Assembly: GCA_963701205.1 (NCBI GenBank)
Contig: OY969575.1
Coordinates: forward strand, 1,178,001 to 1,242,000
Reading direction: 5' to 3'
Source of the DNA: JALZKA01 sp963701205
GTDB lineage: Bacteria; Actinomycetota; Thermoleophilia; Solirubrobacterales; 70-9
DNA length: 64,000 bases
In this document: positions 34,140 through 42,890 of the stretch, piece after piece
Position numbering within the stretch: the first letter of the stretch is position 1
Layout of the letters: each line of letters begins with the position of its first letter
Notes under the pieces: model-generated
The model's input: the letters and a program-made list of their open reading frames with translations, nothing else
What the model was told of the DNA's origin: nothing
Databases searched by the model: none
Position numbers and translations under genes: made by a program

Positions 34140-34360
34140 TGCCCGCCCTACCGCTCGATGAAGCCGGGAAGTACGTTGCCGGCGCCTATCTGGTGTTCCT
34201 CCTGCTGATCTTGGTCTACGTCGCGATCATGGCGGCGAAGGTTGAGCGGATGCGCGGCGAGCTGAGCGAACTCGCCGAACTGGCCGAGCGCCGATCGACT
34301 GCGGCGATGCCCGGCGAGCCGACCTCGACGGCGGATGCGGAGGTGGCAACCCATGGCTGA
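34139..34360 (+). CDS. ccmD: CcmD-like small membrane protein
   Basis: A 73-residue protein with one transmembrane helix (YLVFLLLILVYVAIMAA, residues 17-33), then a charged helix (KVERMRGELSELAELAER). The preceding GKYVAGAY and the helix plus basic segment match CcmD, which stabilises the CcmABC complex and frees holo-CcmE. It is longer than usual CcmD by an acidic tail. It begins by TGATG overlap with ccmC, and its last eight bases overlap hemA. Confidence 0.8.
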   Translation: MPALPLDEAGKYVAGAYLVFLLLILVYVAIMAAKVERMRGELSELAELAERRSTAAMPGEPTSTADAEVATHG

Positions 34361-35699
34361 GGTCCTGGTCCTCGGCATCTCCCACAAGACGGCGCCGCTT
34401 GAGCTGCGCGAGCGGCTGGCGCTGCCCGAGGGCCGTTCGGTGAGCGTGCTGGCCGAGCTTGCGGGCCACGATGAGGTCTCGGAAGCGGCATCGATTTCGA
34501 CCTGCAACCGGACCGAGCTCTACATGTACGCGGGCGACCCCGTTGCCGCGGAATCGCACGCGTTGACGGTGCTTGCCGGGGTTGCCGGCATTCGGCCGAC
34601 GGAGCTCGTTTCGCACCTCTACTCGCTTCGCGGCTCAGACGCCGCGACCCATCTGATGCGAGTAACCGCCGGACTCGAATCGATGATCATCGGCGAGGCC
34701 GAGATTCAGGGCCAGGTCAAACGTGCCTTCGAGCTTGCGCTGATCCACGATTCGACGGGCCCAGTCCTCAACCGTCTGTTTCGAAGCGCTCTGGAGGCCG
34801 GCAAGCGGGTCCGGACTGAGACGGCGATCTCCGCTGGCGCGCTTTCGGTCTCCCAGGTTGCCGTTGAGCTTGCCCAGCGAACGCTCGGCGAGCTCACCTC
34901 GCGCAGCGTCTTGGTGATCGGCGCCGGCGAGACGGCCGAGCTGACCGCCAAGGCACTGGCCTCGCGCGGCGTTGACGCGATCTTTATTGCCAACCGCCAT
35001 TACGACCGCGCCATCGGCCTAGCCGACCGCTTTGGCGGCCGGGCGGTGCGCTTTGAGGAGCTGCCGGGCCTTCTGATCGACGCTGACATCGTCGTCTCCT
35101 CCACAAGTTCCCCCCATCCGGTGATCGAACGCCAGGAGCTGAGCGAGGTAATGGCCGCGCGCGAGGACCGCCCGTTGCTGTTGATCGACCTGGCCGTCCC
35201 CCGCGACATCTCGCCGACCTGCCGCGAGCTTACGGGCGTGACCGTCCACGATATGGACGATCTGCAAAGCCTGGTCGAGCGCAACAGCGCCGACCGCCAC
35301 GCCGAGGCCAGGCGGGCCGAGACGATCCTGGACATGGAGGCGGAGCGCTTTGAGGAGTGGCTCGCCGGGCAGAGCGTCACGCCGACGGTTGCTGCCCTGC
35401 GGGCGTTGGCGGACGAGATTGTCGAGCGTGCGCTGGCCGAAAACGAGAACCGCTGGGAAAGCCTGAGCGATGCGGATCGGCGGCGGTTGCGCTCGATGGC
35501 GATAGCGATCGCCAGCCGCATCCTCCACGAACCCACGCTCCGCCTCAAGCGCAATGCCGATCAGGACGCCGCCGGGTCGCTGGTGCATGCCGTGCGCGAG
35601 TTGTTCGGCCTGGATCCAGCGACCGCTGAGCTCGACTCCGACGCCGGGGCCGAGGTCACCGAGCTTGACGAGCGCCGCCGGGCTCGACGCGAGCAGTGA
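34353..35699 (+). CDS. hemA: Glutamyl-tRNA reductase
   Basis: First enzyme of the C5 pathway: NADPH-dependent reduction of Glu-tRNA to glutamate-1-semialdehyde. It has 448 residues. The N-terminus VLVLGISHKTAPLELRERL and catalytic cysteine block SISTCNRTELYMY are canonical. The tRNA-sensing GEAEIQGQVKRAFE is intact, as are the NADPH site VLVIGAGETAELTAKAL and DLAVPRDISP. The C-terminal dimerisation helix is complete. The start is ATG 34353 with GGAGG nine bases upstream, inside the ccmD 3' end. The stop shares GTGA with hemC. Confidence 0.95.
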   Translation: MAEVLVLGISHKTAPLELRERLALPEGRSVSVLAELAGHDEVSEAASISTCNRTELYMYAGDPVAAESHALTVLAGVAGIRPTELVSHLYSLRGSDAATHLMRVTAGLESMIIGEAEIQGQVKRAFELALIHDSTGPVLNRLFRSALEAGKRVRTETAISAGALSVSQVAVELAQRTLGELTSRSVLVIGAGETAELTAKALASRGVDAIFIANRHYDRAIGLADRFGGRAVRFEELPGLLIDADIVVSSTSSPHPVIERQELSEVMAAREDRPLLLIDLAVPRDISPTCRELTGVTVHDMDDLQSLVERNSADRHAEARRAETILDMEAERFEEWLAGQSVTPTVAALRALADEIVERALAENENRWESLSDADRRRLRSMAIAIASRILHEPTLRLKRNADQDAAGSLVHAVRELFGLDPATAELDSDAGAEVTELDERRRARREQ

Positions 35700-36580
35700 G
35701 GATCGCGACGCGCGCAAGCGCCCTGGCCACGACGCAGGCCCGCCATGTCGCCGAGCTGCTCGGTGGGGCCGAGTTGGTCGAGGTTGCGAATATCGATGGC
35801 GAGGCGGGCGACAAGAGTCGCTTCGTGCGTTCGGTTGAGCGTGCGCTCCTTGCCGGCGACGCCGACCTTGGGGTCCACTCGGCCAAGGATTTGCCCGGCG
35901 AAATGCCGGACGGTCTTGCGCTGGTCGGCGTGCCCGTGCGCGAGGATCCCGCGGACGCGTTCATTGGCGCTTCCGAAACCCTTGACGCCCTGCCCGCGGG
36001 ATCCAGGGTCGGAACCGCGAGCCTTCGCCGCCGCTCACAGCTGCTGGCATTACGGCCGGACCTGGAGGTCGTCGAGCTGCGCGGCAACGTCGACACGCGC
36101 CTGCGCAAGCTGGCCGACGCCGAGGCCGACGGATTGGTGCTCGCGGTAGCCGGCCTGGCGCGGCTGGGGCGAGCCGCCGAGATCTCATTTCGCTTCGGGG
36201 CCGACCAGATGGTCCCCGCGCCTGGACAGGGCGCCCTGGTGTTGCAGGCGCGAGCCGGCGATGCGGCTGCCGCCGCCGCAGCAGCCGGGATCTCGGACCG
36301 CGAGGCTCTGGTTGAGTTCACGGCTGAACGCGCCGCCTGCGCCGCACTCGATGCCACCTGCGAGACCCCGGTTGGCATCTGCGCCCGACACCTTGAAGGC
36401 ACGCTCGCCGTCGCCGGCTTCGCGGGACTCCCCGACGGCAGCGCCTGGATCCGCGATGCGCTGCGGGGCGATCCCGAACAGCCCGCGGCCGTCGGTGAGG
36501 CGCTAGCTGAGCGCATGCTGGCGGCCGGAGCGGCCGAGATGCTGCAGCAGGCGGCACGCGATGAGCGGGCGTCGCAGTGA
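35696..36580 (+). CDS. hemC: Porphobilinogen deaminase (hydroxymethylbilane synthase)
   Basis: A 294-residue enzyme that polymerises four porphobilinogens into hydroxymethylbilane on a dipyrromethane cofactor. The catalytic Asp is in GVHSAKDLPGE, cofactor-binding residues in GTASLRRRSQ and LRGNVDTRLRKL. The cofactor-attachment Cys is in ALDATCETPVGICARH, a variant of the usual GGCxxPxG. The start is GTG 35696 overlapping the hemA stop. The stop again shares GTGA with the next gene. The N-terminus is short, beginning directly at RIATRASALA. Confidence 0.93.
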   Translation: MRIATRASALATTQARHVAELLGGAELVEVANIDGEAGDKSRFVRSVERALLAGDADLGVHSAKDLPGEMPDGLALVGVPVREDPADAFIGASETLDALPAGSRVGTASLRRRSQLLALRPDLEVVELRGNVDTRLRKLADAEADGLVLAVAGLARLGRAAEISFRFGADQMVPAPGQGALVLQARAGDAAAAAAAAGISDREALVEFTAERAACAALDATCETPVGICARHLEGTLAVAGFAGLPDGSAWIRDALRGDPEQPAAVGEALAERMLAAGAAEMLQQAARDERASQ

Positions 36581-38079
36581 GTGCCCGCCCCGGAATCGTC
36601 TATCTGGTTGGCGCCGGTCCGGGCGACCCCGGCCTGATGACCAGGCGCTCGCTGGACCTGATCGCCACCGCGGACGCGATCCTCTATGACCGCCTGATTC
36701 CAGAGGGCGCCCTCGACGGAGCTCGCACCGACGCCGAGCTCCTCTACGTCGGCAAGGCTCCCGGCAACGCCGCGATCAGCCAGGAGGAGATCGCCGAAGA
36801 AATGGCCGAGCGCGCGGGTCGGGGCTTATCGGTCGTTCGCCTCAAGGGCGGCGATCCGTTCGTCTTTGGCCGGGGCGGGGAGGAGGCAGAGGCCCTGCGG
36901 GCTGCGGGAATCGAGTTTGAGGTCGTGCCCGGCGTAACGGCGGGAGTGGCGGCGCCGGCGTATGCGGGCATTCCGGTAACCCACCGCGATGACGCCTCGG
37001 CCGTCGCGTTTGTGACCGGCCACGAGGATCCGGATAAGGAAGAGACGGCGCTTGACTGGGACTCGCTTGCTCGGTTCGGTGGCACGCTGGTCCTCTATAT
37101 GGGAGTCAAAAACCTGCCTGTGATCGCCGAGCGGCTGATCGCTGCCGGGCGGGATCCGAGTGAGCCCGCCGCGGCAATCGAGCGCGGGACGATGCCGGGG
37201 CAGCGGGTTGTGCTGGCAACGCTGGCAACGCTGGCCTCGGCCGTCGCGGAGAGTGATTTGAAGCCGCCGTCGATTCTGATCTTCGGTCAGGTTGCGGCGC
37301 GCCATGATCAGATCGCGTGGCTTGATCACCGTCCGCTCCACGGCAAGCGGGTGGTGGTGACCCGGGCCCGCGCCCAGGCCAGCGAGCTTGCGGCCACGTT
37401 GCGTGGGCTTGGCGCTGATGTCGTCCAGCTGCCGGTGATCCGGATTGAGTCGCGGATCTCAGAGCCCGCCGTTGGCCTCGCGATCCGCGCGATCGCCGAG
37501 TACGGCCTTGTCTGCGTCACCTCGCCGAACGGCGCCCGTTTGCTGTTCGAAGCGCTTGCGGAGTCGGGTTTGGACGCCCGGGCGCTTGCGGGGGTCAAGG
37601 TCGCAGCGATCGGGCGCGGCACTGCGCGTTCGCTTGCGTCGGGCGGGATCGCTGCTGACATCGTTCCCGACAAGTTTGTGGCCGAGGAGCTGGTTCGCGC
37701 GATTGATGAGGCTGGCGTCGCTCCATGCAGGGCGCTCATCGCGCGGGCCGCTGAAGCCCGGGACGTTTTGCCCGATTCGCTTCGCGACCGGGGCTTCGAG
37801 ACGGAGGTTCTCGCCCTCTACGAAACGGTCCGCGAACAGCCAGACGCGAGCGTGATCGCCGCGGCTTTGACCGCCGACTACCTGACCTTCACATCCTCCT
37901 CAACCGTCAGCAACTTTCTCGAGGTGAGCGGCGGCGAGGTTCCCAGCGCCGCCCGGGTGGTCTCAATCGGCCCGATTACGAGCGAGACCCTGCGTGCGGC
38001 GGGGGTTCGGGTTGATGTCGAGGCGGCGCAGCATGACCCGGAAGGGTTGGTCCAGGCGCTCATCGACGATGTGTCCTGA
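36577..38079 (+). CDS. Uroporphyrinogen-III C-methyltransferase / uroporphyrinogen-III synthase fusion
   Basis: A 500-residue two-domain protein. Residues 1-245 are a SUMT (CobA/CysG-A) domain: VYLVGAGPGDPGLMTRRS, VRLKGGDPFVFGRGGEE and GIPVTHRDDAS. Residues 250-500 are HemD: GKRVVVTRARAQASELAATL and FTSSSTVSNFLEV. HemD closes hydroxymethylbilane into uroporphyrinogen III, and SUMT then methylates it with two SAM to give precorrin-2. The fusion therefore sits at the branch to sirohaem and cobalamin. It is GTGA-coupled to hemC. The next gene's start lies 11 bases inside its 3' end. Confidence 0.92.
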   Translation: MSARPGIVYLVGAGPGDPGLMTRRSLDLIATADAILYDRLIPEGALDGARTDAELLYVGKAPGNAAISQEEIAEEMAERAGRGLSVVRLKGGDPFVFGRGGEEAEALRAAGIEFEVVPGVTAGVAAPAYAGIPVTHRDDASAVAFVTGHEDPDKEETALDWDSLARFGGTLVLYMGVKNLPVIAERLIAAGRDPSEPAAAIERGTMPGQRVVLATLATLASAVAESDLKPPSILIFGQVAARHDQIAWLDHRPLHGKRVVVTRARAQASELAATLRGLGADVVQLPVIRIESRISEPAVGLAIRAIAEYGLVCVTSPNGARLLFEALAESGLDARALAGVKVAAIGRGTARSLASGGIAADIVPDKFVAEELVRAIDEAGVAPCRALIARAAEARDVLPDSLRDRGFETEVLALYETVREQPDASVIAAALTADYLTFTSSSTVSNFLEVSGGEVPSAARVVSIGPITSETLRAAGVRVDVEAAQHDPEGLVQALIDDVS

Positions 38080-38884
38080 GCGCATCCAGGACTCGGTCGG
38101 ACTGCCGATCACTTTCCTGTCTGACTATGGCGATGCGGATGAGTTTGCCGGCGTCTGCCGAGTGGTGATCGAGCGCCTTGCGCCCGGCAGCGTCGTTATC
38201 GACCTGACCCACGGAATTCCTGCGGGCGACATCCGCCGCGGGGCGCTGGCGCTGGAGGCGGCAGCGGGGATGGCTGGACCCTCCGTTCACCTGGCGGTCG
38301 TCGATCCCGGCGTCGGAACGAAGCGCCGAGCGGTTGCGCTTGCCGCGGGCGACTCGTTTCTGGTCGGCCCCGACAACGGCCTGCTTCTACTCGCCGCCGC
38401 GCGGCTTGGCGGGGTGGACGCGGCTGTTGAGGTATCGGAGACTTCGTTGGCCCTGCAGCCGATCACTTCGACCTTTCACGGCCGCGATCTGTTTGCGCCC
38501 GTCGCTGCGCACCTCGCGTCGGGCGGGGCGCTGGCCCTGGCAGGCGCCTCGATTCCCGTTGATCGACTGATTGAGCTCAGCCTGCCGAGCCCGGTTGCCG
38601 GCGAGGATGGCTTGCTCTGTCATGTGCTTTACGCCGATCGGTTCGGCAACCTCATCCTCGATGCCCGCGCCGACGACCTCGCCGATCTCGGCGCCGAGAT
38701 CGTTCTCGCAGTAGCGGGTAGGACGGCCCAGGCCACGCGCGGCAGCACCTTCGCTGATGGCGACGGCGGCTTGGTGGTCTACGACGACTCGTCGGGGCGC
38801 CTGGCGATTGCGCTGGATGGCGGCAGCGCTGCCGCAAGCCTGGGGGCAGGGCAGGACGCCGAAGTCTCGCTGGGACCAGGATGA
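38069..38884 (+). CDS. SAM hydroxide adenosyltransferase (DUF62, SAM hydrolase)
   Basis: A 271-residue member of the fluorinase/chlorinase-like family that uses water to split S-adenosylmethionine into adenosine and methionine. The N-domain has ITFLSDYGDADEFAG, VIDLTHGIP and VVDPGVGTKRRAV, with the Asp and Arg of the Asp-Arg-His triad, and the substrate loop GPDNGLL. The catalytic His is in TFHGRDLFAPVAA. YADRFGNLIL opens the C-domain. The residue pattern is that of the hydroxide type, not the halide-using enzymes. The start at ATG 38069 lies inside the SUMT/HemD gene. Placement right after a SAM-consuming methyltransferase is notable. Confidence 0.87.
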   Translation: MCPERIQDSVGLPITFLSDYGDADEFAGVCRVVIERLAPGSVVIDLTHGIPAGDIRRGALALEAAAGMAGPSVHLAVVDPGVGTKRRAVALAAGDSFLVGPDNGLLLLAAARLGGVDAAVEVSETSLALQPITSTFHGRDLFAPVAAHLASGGALALAGASIPVDRLIELSLPSPVAGEDGLLCHVLYADRFGNLILDARADDLADLGAEIVLAVAGRTAQATRGSTFADGDGGLVVYDDSSGRLAIALDGGSAAASLGAGQDAEVSLGPG

Positions 38885-39597
38885 GCTTCGCCGGGCCACG
38901 CGTTCACCACCGGCTCACGGATTCGACCAACGACCGGGCGCGTGAGCTTGCGTTGGCCGGCGCCGTTTCCGGCACCGCGGTTACGGCCGACGAGCAGAGC
39001 GCTGGGCGCGGGCGTCACGGGCGCCGGTGGGCTGCCCCCGCGGGCAGCGCGCTCTTGTGTTCGTTCGTCCTGCGCCCGGTCGAGCGCCACCACTCGCTTT
39101 TGCCCTTGGCGGTGCCGATCGCCGTCTGCGAAGCCGTCGAGGCTCTCGCTCCCGTTACCTGTCGGGTCAAATGGCCGAACGACGTCTGGCTCGACGATCG
39201 CAAGCTCGCCGGCGTGCTGATCGAGGCGCGTCCGCCCGACTGGGCGGTGATCGGCGTCGGGTTGAACCTGTCGATTGCCGACGATGCATTTCCCGACGAC
39301 CTGCGTTGGCCCGCGACCTCGGTCGGCCACGGAGCGACGGTACCCCAAGGTTTCGCTGCGCTGCGGGATGCCCTCGACCGCTGGCTCGACGCTGATCCTG
39401 CGGCGGTCACCGCGGCCTTCGCCAAGCGCGACGCACTGCGCGGTCGTCAAGTCTCATGGGAGGGCAGCGGCGGCGAGCACGCCTCCGGGTCCGGCACCGC
39501 GGCGGGGATCGACGAGCGCGGCAACCTTCAGGTCGAGATGGGCTCCGGAGCCATCGCGAGCCTCGGCGCGGGCGAGGTCAGCCTCCGCATCGAGTGA
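38881..39597 (+). CDS. birA: Biotin-[acetyl-CoA carboxylase] ligase
   Basis: A 238-residue monofunctional biotin protein ligase without the N-terminal DNA-binding domain. Biotin-adenylate loop EQSAGRGRHGRRWAAP, then VKWPNDVWLDDRKLAGVL with the catalytic Lys region, and IGVGLNLSI. The small C-terminal SH3-like domain ends EVSLRIE. It biotinylates acyl-CoA carboxylase subunits. ATGA overlap with the SAM hydrolase makes it the last gene of the ccm-hem operon. Its function does not match the rest. Confidence 0.92.
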   Translation: MSFAGPRVHHRLTDSTNDRARELALAGAVSGTAVTADEQSAGRGRHGRRWAAPAGSALLCSFVLRPVERHHSLLPLAVPIAVCEAVEALAPVTCRVKWPNDVWLDDRKLAGVLIEARPPDWAVIGVGLNLSIADDAFPDDLRWPATSVGHGATVPQGFAALRDALDRWLDADPAAVTAAFAKRDALRGRQVSWEGSGGEHASGSGTAAGIDERGNLQVEMGSGAIASLGAGEVSLRIE

Positions 39598-39620
39598 GGG
39601 GTTTTGAGGCCATCAACCCC
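39598..39620. terminator. Weak hairpin between convergent birA and helicase genes
   Basis: GGGGTT (39598-39603) pairs with AACCCC (39615-39620) around an 11-base loop. It sits in the only gap between the two convergent genes and could end transcripts from both sides. No long T-tract follows, so termination is a guess from position. Confidence 0.35.
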
Positions 39621-39628
39621 AATATCCA

Positions 39629-42121
39629 TCACTCGTCGGTGGGGTCCAACTTTTCGCGCTCCGGCTTGGGGGGCGCCTGGCCGTTCCCGCCGTTGTTGCC
39701 GTTTGTTTTTGGCTTGCGCTTGCGGCGCTTCTTGGAGCCCGGCTTCGGGAAGTTGCGAAGCAACTCGCGCGCGACGGCCGACGGCTTGCGGGCCGTTCGC
39801 ATGCGGGCGCCGCGCAGCACCTCCTCCGCCTCGGGCGTGTGGGCAACCGCGGCTGCGAGCAGCGAGACGGAGAGCCGCTTGTCGTGCTGGCGAGCGGCCG
39901 TCACCAGGCGGCGGGCGTTGCGGCCGTGTGCGCGTCCGGATGAGTTGACGAAGAGCCCGAGCAGGCGCTTGGTCTCCGGCCAGCGCTGCACCGCATATTG
40001 CTCGTGAAGCTCGCGCGTGGCCTCGGCCAGGCGCCAGACCCAGGCCTGCGCCTGGTCGCGGCGGCCGATTCGCCTCTCGGCCAGAGCCTGCAGAAGGACC
40101 TTGGCGCCCGAGCGCCGATCTTCGCGGCCCCAGGCGGCGACGATCTCGACGCAGTCGTCAAACGCTTCGGCGTCGCGCAGCAGCGCGACTTCACCCAGCG
40201 CCTTCAATCGCAGCTGGTGGTTGCGGTTGCGCTGAACGCACGTCAACAGGAACCGGCGGCGTAGTTCCTTCGCCTCGTCGTGCTGGATCATCGCCTTGGC
40301 GCGTCGCCACTGGTTGGATGTGACACGGGATCCGGCGAGCGCCGCCCAGGCGTGCTGCTCGGAGTAGTTCAGGTTTTCGACGGCGATCCGCCAGAGCTCG
40401 CGCTCGAGGACCGCGACGCGGCGCTCGCCGTCGGCTGAGACAGGAACGACGCGGCGCTCGACGCGAACGCGCCTGCCGCGGCCCCGGCGCACGGGTCCGA
40501 CGACGATCGCACCGCCGCGGTAAACGTCGCGGTCAAGCAGCGAGTGGAGCGTCACGATGGCCTCATCGGATGTGGTTGCCGGATGGACGAAGTCGATCAC
40601 CAGGCCCGCTTCCTTGCCAGGCGCGCGGCGCGTCACGCGGCCAACGCGCTGCTGGTAGATCCGGCGCGAGGCGGTCGGCGCGAGGTGCATGCAGATCGTC
40701 GCGCGGGGCGAGTTCCAGCCTTCGGCCAAGAGCATCGCGTTGCAAAGCACGTCCACTTCGCCGCGCTCGAATCCGGCCAGGATCTCGGCCAACTCACGCT
40801 TTGGCGTCTCGCCGGAGACGGCCTGGGCATTGATGCCGGCGTCCCTCAAGGCCTGGGCGACGTTGGTGGCGTGCTTGACGCCCGCCGTATAGAGCACGCC
40901 CGGCACCTTGCGGAAACGGGATTGATAGAGGTCGGCGATCGCAACGTTGAACGGCCCCTGGTCGAGGAGCTTCGCCAGTTCTTCCTGGTCGAAGTCCTGA
41001 TCGACCTCGCCGCGGCGAAGCGGCACGTTGGTCAGCGAACGCACGCCGGGTCCCGGCGGGATACGCAGGCAGCGAAGCGGCGCGATCACACCCCGGCGAG
41101 CAGCCTGCGCCAAATCGAAACGCGACGTCTGGGTGGGGAAGAGGTCCGTGACGTGGCGGGCGATCAGCGCACCGGTCGCGGTCATGCCGATAAAGACGGG
41201 CCCTTCCATCTTGCGGATGCAGGCGCTGGTCTTCTCGCCAAGAGCGGTGTGCGCCTCGTCGCAGATGACGATCGCGTAGGCGTCTGAGATCTGGGCTGAA
41301 TTGCGAACGAACCACTGGTAGGTCTCGACGGTTACCGGCCCATATGGGTGGTCGTCCTTGCCGAGCAGCGGCGGCGAGAGCCTGTCGGCGTAACCACGAT
41401 CCGAGATCTCGCCGATGAACTGGTCAACCAGGTTGCGCCGGTGGGTCAGGATCAGGATGCCGCCGGTACGGGATGCCTCGACGAAGCCCACGGCTGCCAC
41501 GGTCTTACCCGCGCCCGTCGCGTGTTCAAACCAGAAGCGACGGTCGGCGCCAGGATCCTCGGGCGCGTCGGCGACGACCTCCTCGTCCTCCTCGTCCTCC
41601 TCGTCCTCCCAGTCCTGAGGCTCCTCGTCGGGCGCCACCGCCTCGTCAAGCTCCTCGGCCTCCTCCGTCTCGTCGGTGACGCCACTGTCCCCGTTGGGGC
41701 TGGGGTCGGCCGGTTCGGCGTCAGCCGTTGCAGCAGCGCCGTTGCCCGTACCGTTGCCGTTGCGTGCCGCCTTTTCAACGTCGGCAATCAGCGCGGCAAG
41801 GGTCCCCGATAGGGCGTCGACTTGGTGTTCGTTCAGCTCGGCCCCGTCGAGCAGCGTCGGCGGCTCCATCGCCAGCACCCGCTCCAGTCCGAGGACGAGC
41901 GAGTACTCGCGTCGCCATTCGGTTGACGGCTCTTCCGCTCCGGAGTCGAGCTCCGCAAGCGCCGCTTCAAGGGCCAGTCGCCGAGCGCCGCCGGGCGTCA
42001 GGTCCTCGAGCGACTCACCTTCGAGCAGGATCGCTTCTCGCGTGAACTTCTGGGCGCGCTCAAGATCAGCTTGTGTAGGTGTGCGCGCCGCCGGAGCGGC
42101 AACGTCGGTGGTCTTTGCCAT
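39629..42121 (-). CDS. SF2 DEAD/DEAH-like helicase with internal acidic insert and basic tail
   Basis: An 830-residue protein. Motif I is EHATGAGKTVAAVGF (about residue 208), motif Ia LILTHRRNLV, motif II ICDEAHTALG, motif III GMTATGAL, and motif VI QQRVGRVTRRAPGKE: a complete SF2 ATPase resembling UvrB/type III restriction-like helicases. Oddities: NEHQVDALSGTLAALI, normally just ahead of motif I, is separated from it by about 85 Glu/Asp-rich residues, including EDEEDEEDEEVV. The C-terminal 280 residues are helical repeats of unknown type, and the end is a Lys/Arg tail with Asn/Gly (KKRRKRKPKTNGNNGGNG). The function is unknown: RNA or DNA remodelling. No nuclease or methylase partner is adjacent. 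Confidence 0.72.
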   Translation of the reverse strand: MAKTTDVAAPAARTPTQADLERAQKFTREAILLEGESLEDLTPGGARRLALEAALAELDSGAEEPSTEWRREYSLVLGLERVLAMEPPTLLDGAELNEHQVDALSGTLAALIADVEKAARNGNGTGNGAAATADAEPADPSPNGDSGVTDETEEAEELDEAVAPDEEPQDWEDEEDEEDEEVVADAPEDPGADRRFWFEHATGAGKTVAAVGFVEASRTGGILILTHRRNLVDQFIGEISDRGYADRLSPPLLGKDDHPYGPVTVETYQWFVRNSAQISDAYAIVICDEAHTALGEKTSACIRKMEGPVFIGMTATGALIARHVTDLFPTQTSRFDLAQAARRGVIAPLRCLRIPPGPGVRSLTNVPLRRGEVDQDFDQEELAKLLDQGPFNVAIADLYQSRFRKVPGVLYTAGVKHATNVAQALRDAGINAQAVSGETPKRELAEILAGFERGEVDVLCNAMLLAEGWNSPRATICMHLAPTASRRIYQQRVGRVTRRAPGKEAGLVIDFVHPATTSDEAIVTLHSLLDRDVYRGGAIVVGPVRRGRGRRVRVERRVVPVSADGERRVAVLERELWRIAVENLNYSEQHAWAALAGSRVTSNQWRRAKAMIQHDEAKELRRRFLLTCVQRNRNHQLRLKALGEVALLRDAEAFDDCVEIVAAWGREDRRSGAKVLLQALAERRIGRRDQAQAWVWRLAEATRELHEQYAVQRWPETKRLLGLFVNSSGRAHGRNARRLVTAARQHDKRLSVSLLAAAVAHTPEAEEVLRGARMRTARKPSAVARELLRNFPKPGSKKRRKRKPKTNGNNGGNGQAPPKPEREKLDPTDE

Positions 42122-42203
42122 CGGACACTTTCAGTGAGGCGCTCGACCTGAAGCACCCGAGTGGGCGCGAGAGCGAGCGATGTAAGCTCGAAGGAGGCGG
42201 TCG

Positions 42204-42227
42204 ATGCGGCTCTTCAGAGGAGCCTGA
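42204..42227 (+). CDS. Seven-codon leader ORF upstream of the TlpA-like gene
   Basis: ATG 42204, six bases after a full AAGGAGG, encodes MRLFRGA and stops three bases before the next gene's ATG. A -10-like TAAGCT lies at 42183-42188. The ribosome site is stronger than that of the lipoprotein gene it precedes, which has AGAGGAG nine bases upstream. It could couple translation or be chance. Confidence 0.35.
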   Translation: MRLFRGA

Positions 42228-42230
42228 TCG

Positions 42231-42887
42231 ATGCCTCCGGCGATCCCGATTTGCAGGATCGCGTTGAAAACTACCAGCCCAGGCAGCGAATTGAGCCCCA
42301 AACTTCGATCTTGGACGATTAGCGCCATCCTGCTCGCGGCCGGCGTTCTGGTTGCGACGGGCTGTGGCGAGGGGTCGGGGGACGGCGGCCCCGAGTCGGG
42401 ATTGACGCTCGACCAGGTCCGCGTGCCGCTCCCGGCCGGATCGCCTGGCGAGCTAGTCGCGATCCGCTCGCAGGCAAACGAGCTTCTGGAAGAGGACCTT
42501 GGAAACTTTGAGGCCCGGCTGGAGGAGCTCAGGGGAATCCCGGTCGTGATCAACAAGTGGGCATCCTGGTGCGGCCCATGCATCTTTGAGTTCCCCCACT
42601 TCCAGCAGGCCGCAATCGCCCGCGGGGATGAGGTGGCCTTCATCGGCCTCGACTCAAACGACGTTCCAGCAGCTGCCCTGACGTTTCTGCGGGACCTGCC
42701 CGTTCCGTACCCGAGCTACTCCGATCCCGACGAGGAACTGGCCAGAGCGGTTGGGGCCGATCAGTTGCCCACTACGATTTTCATCAACGCCGACGGCGAG
42801 ACCGTGGAAACCAAGTTCGGACCGTACGAGTCCACTGCTGACCTTGTGGCGGATATCGATCGCCTCTTCGGCTCGACGACGAACTAG
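42231..42887 (+). CDS. TlpA/ResA-like thioredoxin-fold lipoprotein
   Basis: A 218-residue lipoprotein: hydrophobic signal and lipobox VATGC near residue 45, a Gly/Glu-rich linker, then a thioredoxin domain with WASWCGPCIFEFPHFQ and the cis-proline in QLPTTIFINADG. This arrangement matches extracytoplasmic reductases such as ResA/CcmG/TlpA, which keep apocytochrome cysteines reduced. The ccmABCD genes lie 8 kb upstream on the same strand, making a role in cytochrome c maturation plausible. Alternatively it could serve other exported thiol proteins. The start is ATG 42231, just after a seven-codon leader ORF. Confidence 0.82.
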   Translation: MPPAIPICRIALKTTSPGSELSPKLRSWTISAILLAAGVLVATGCGEGSGDGGPESGLTLDQVRVPLPAGSPGELVAIRSQANELLEEDLGNFEARLEELRGIPVVINKWASWCGPCIFEFPHFQQAAIARGDEVAFIGLDSNDVPAAALTFLRDLPVPYPSYSDPDEELARAVGADQLPTTIFINADGETVETKFGPYESTADLVADIDRLFGSTTN

Positions 42888-42890
42888 CCA

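Noticed and set aside
39629..42121. Helicase as part of a restriction or phage-defence system
   Set aside because: No methylase, nuclease or other defence gene adjoins it; neighbours are housekeeping genes.
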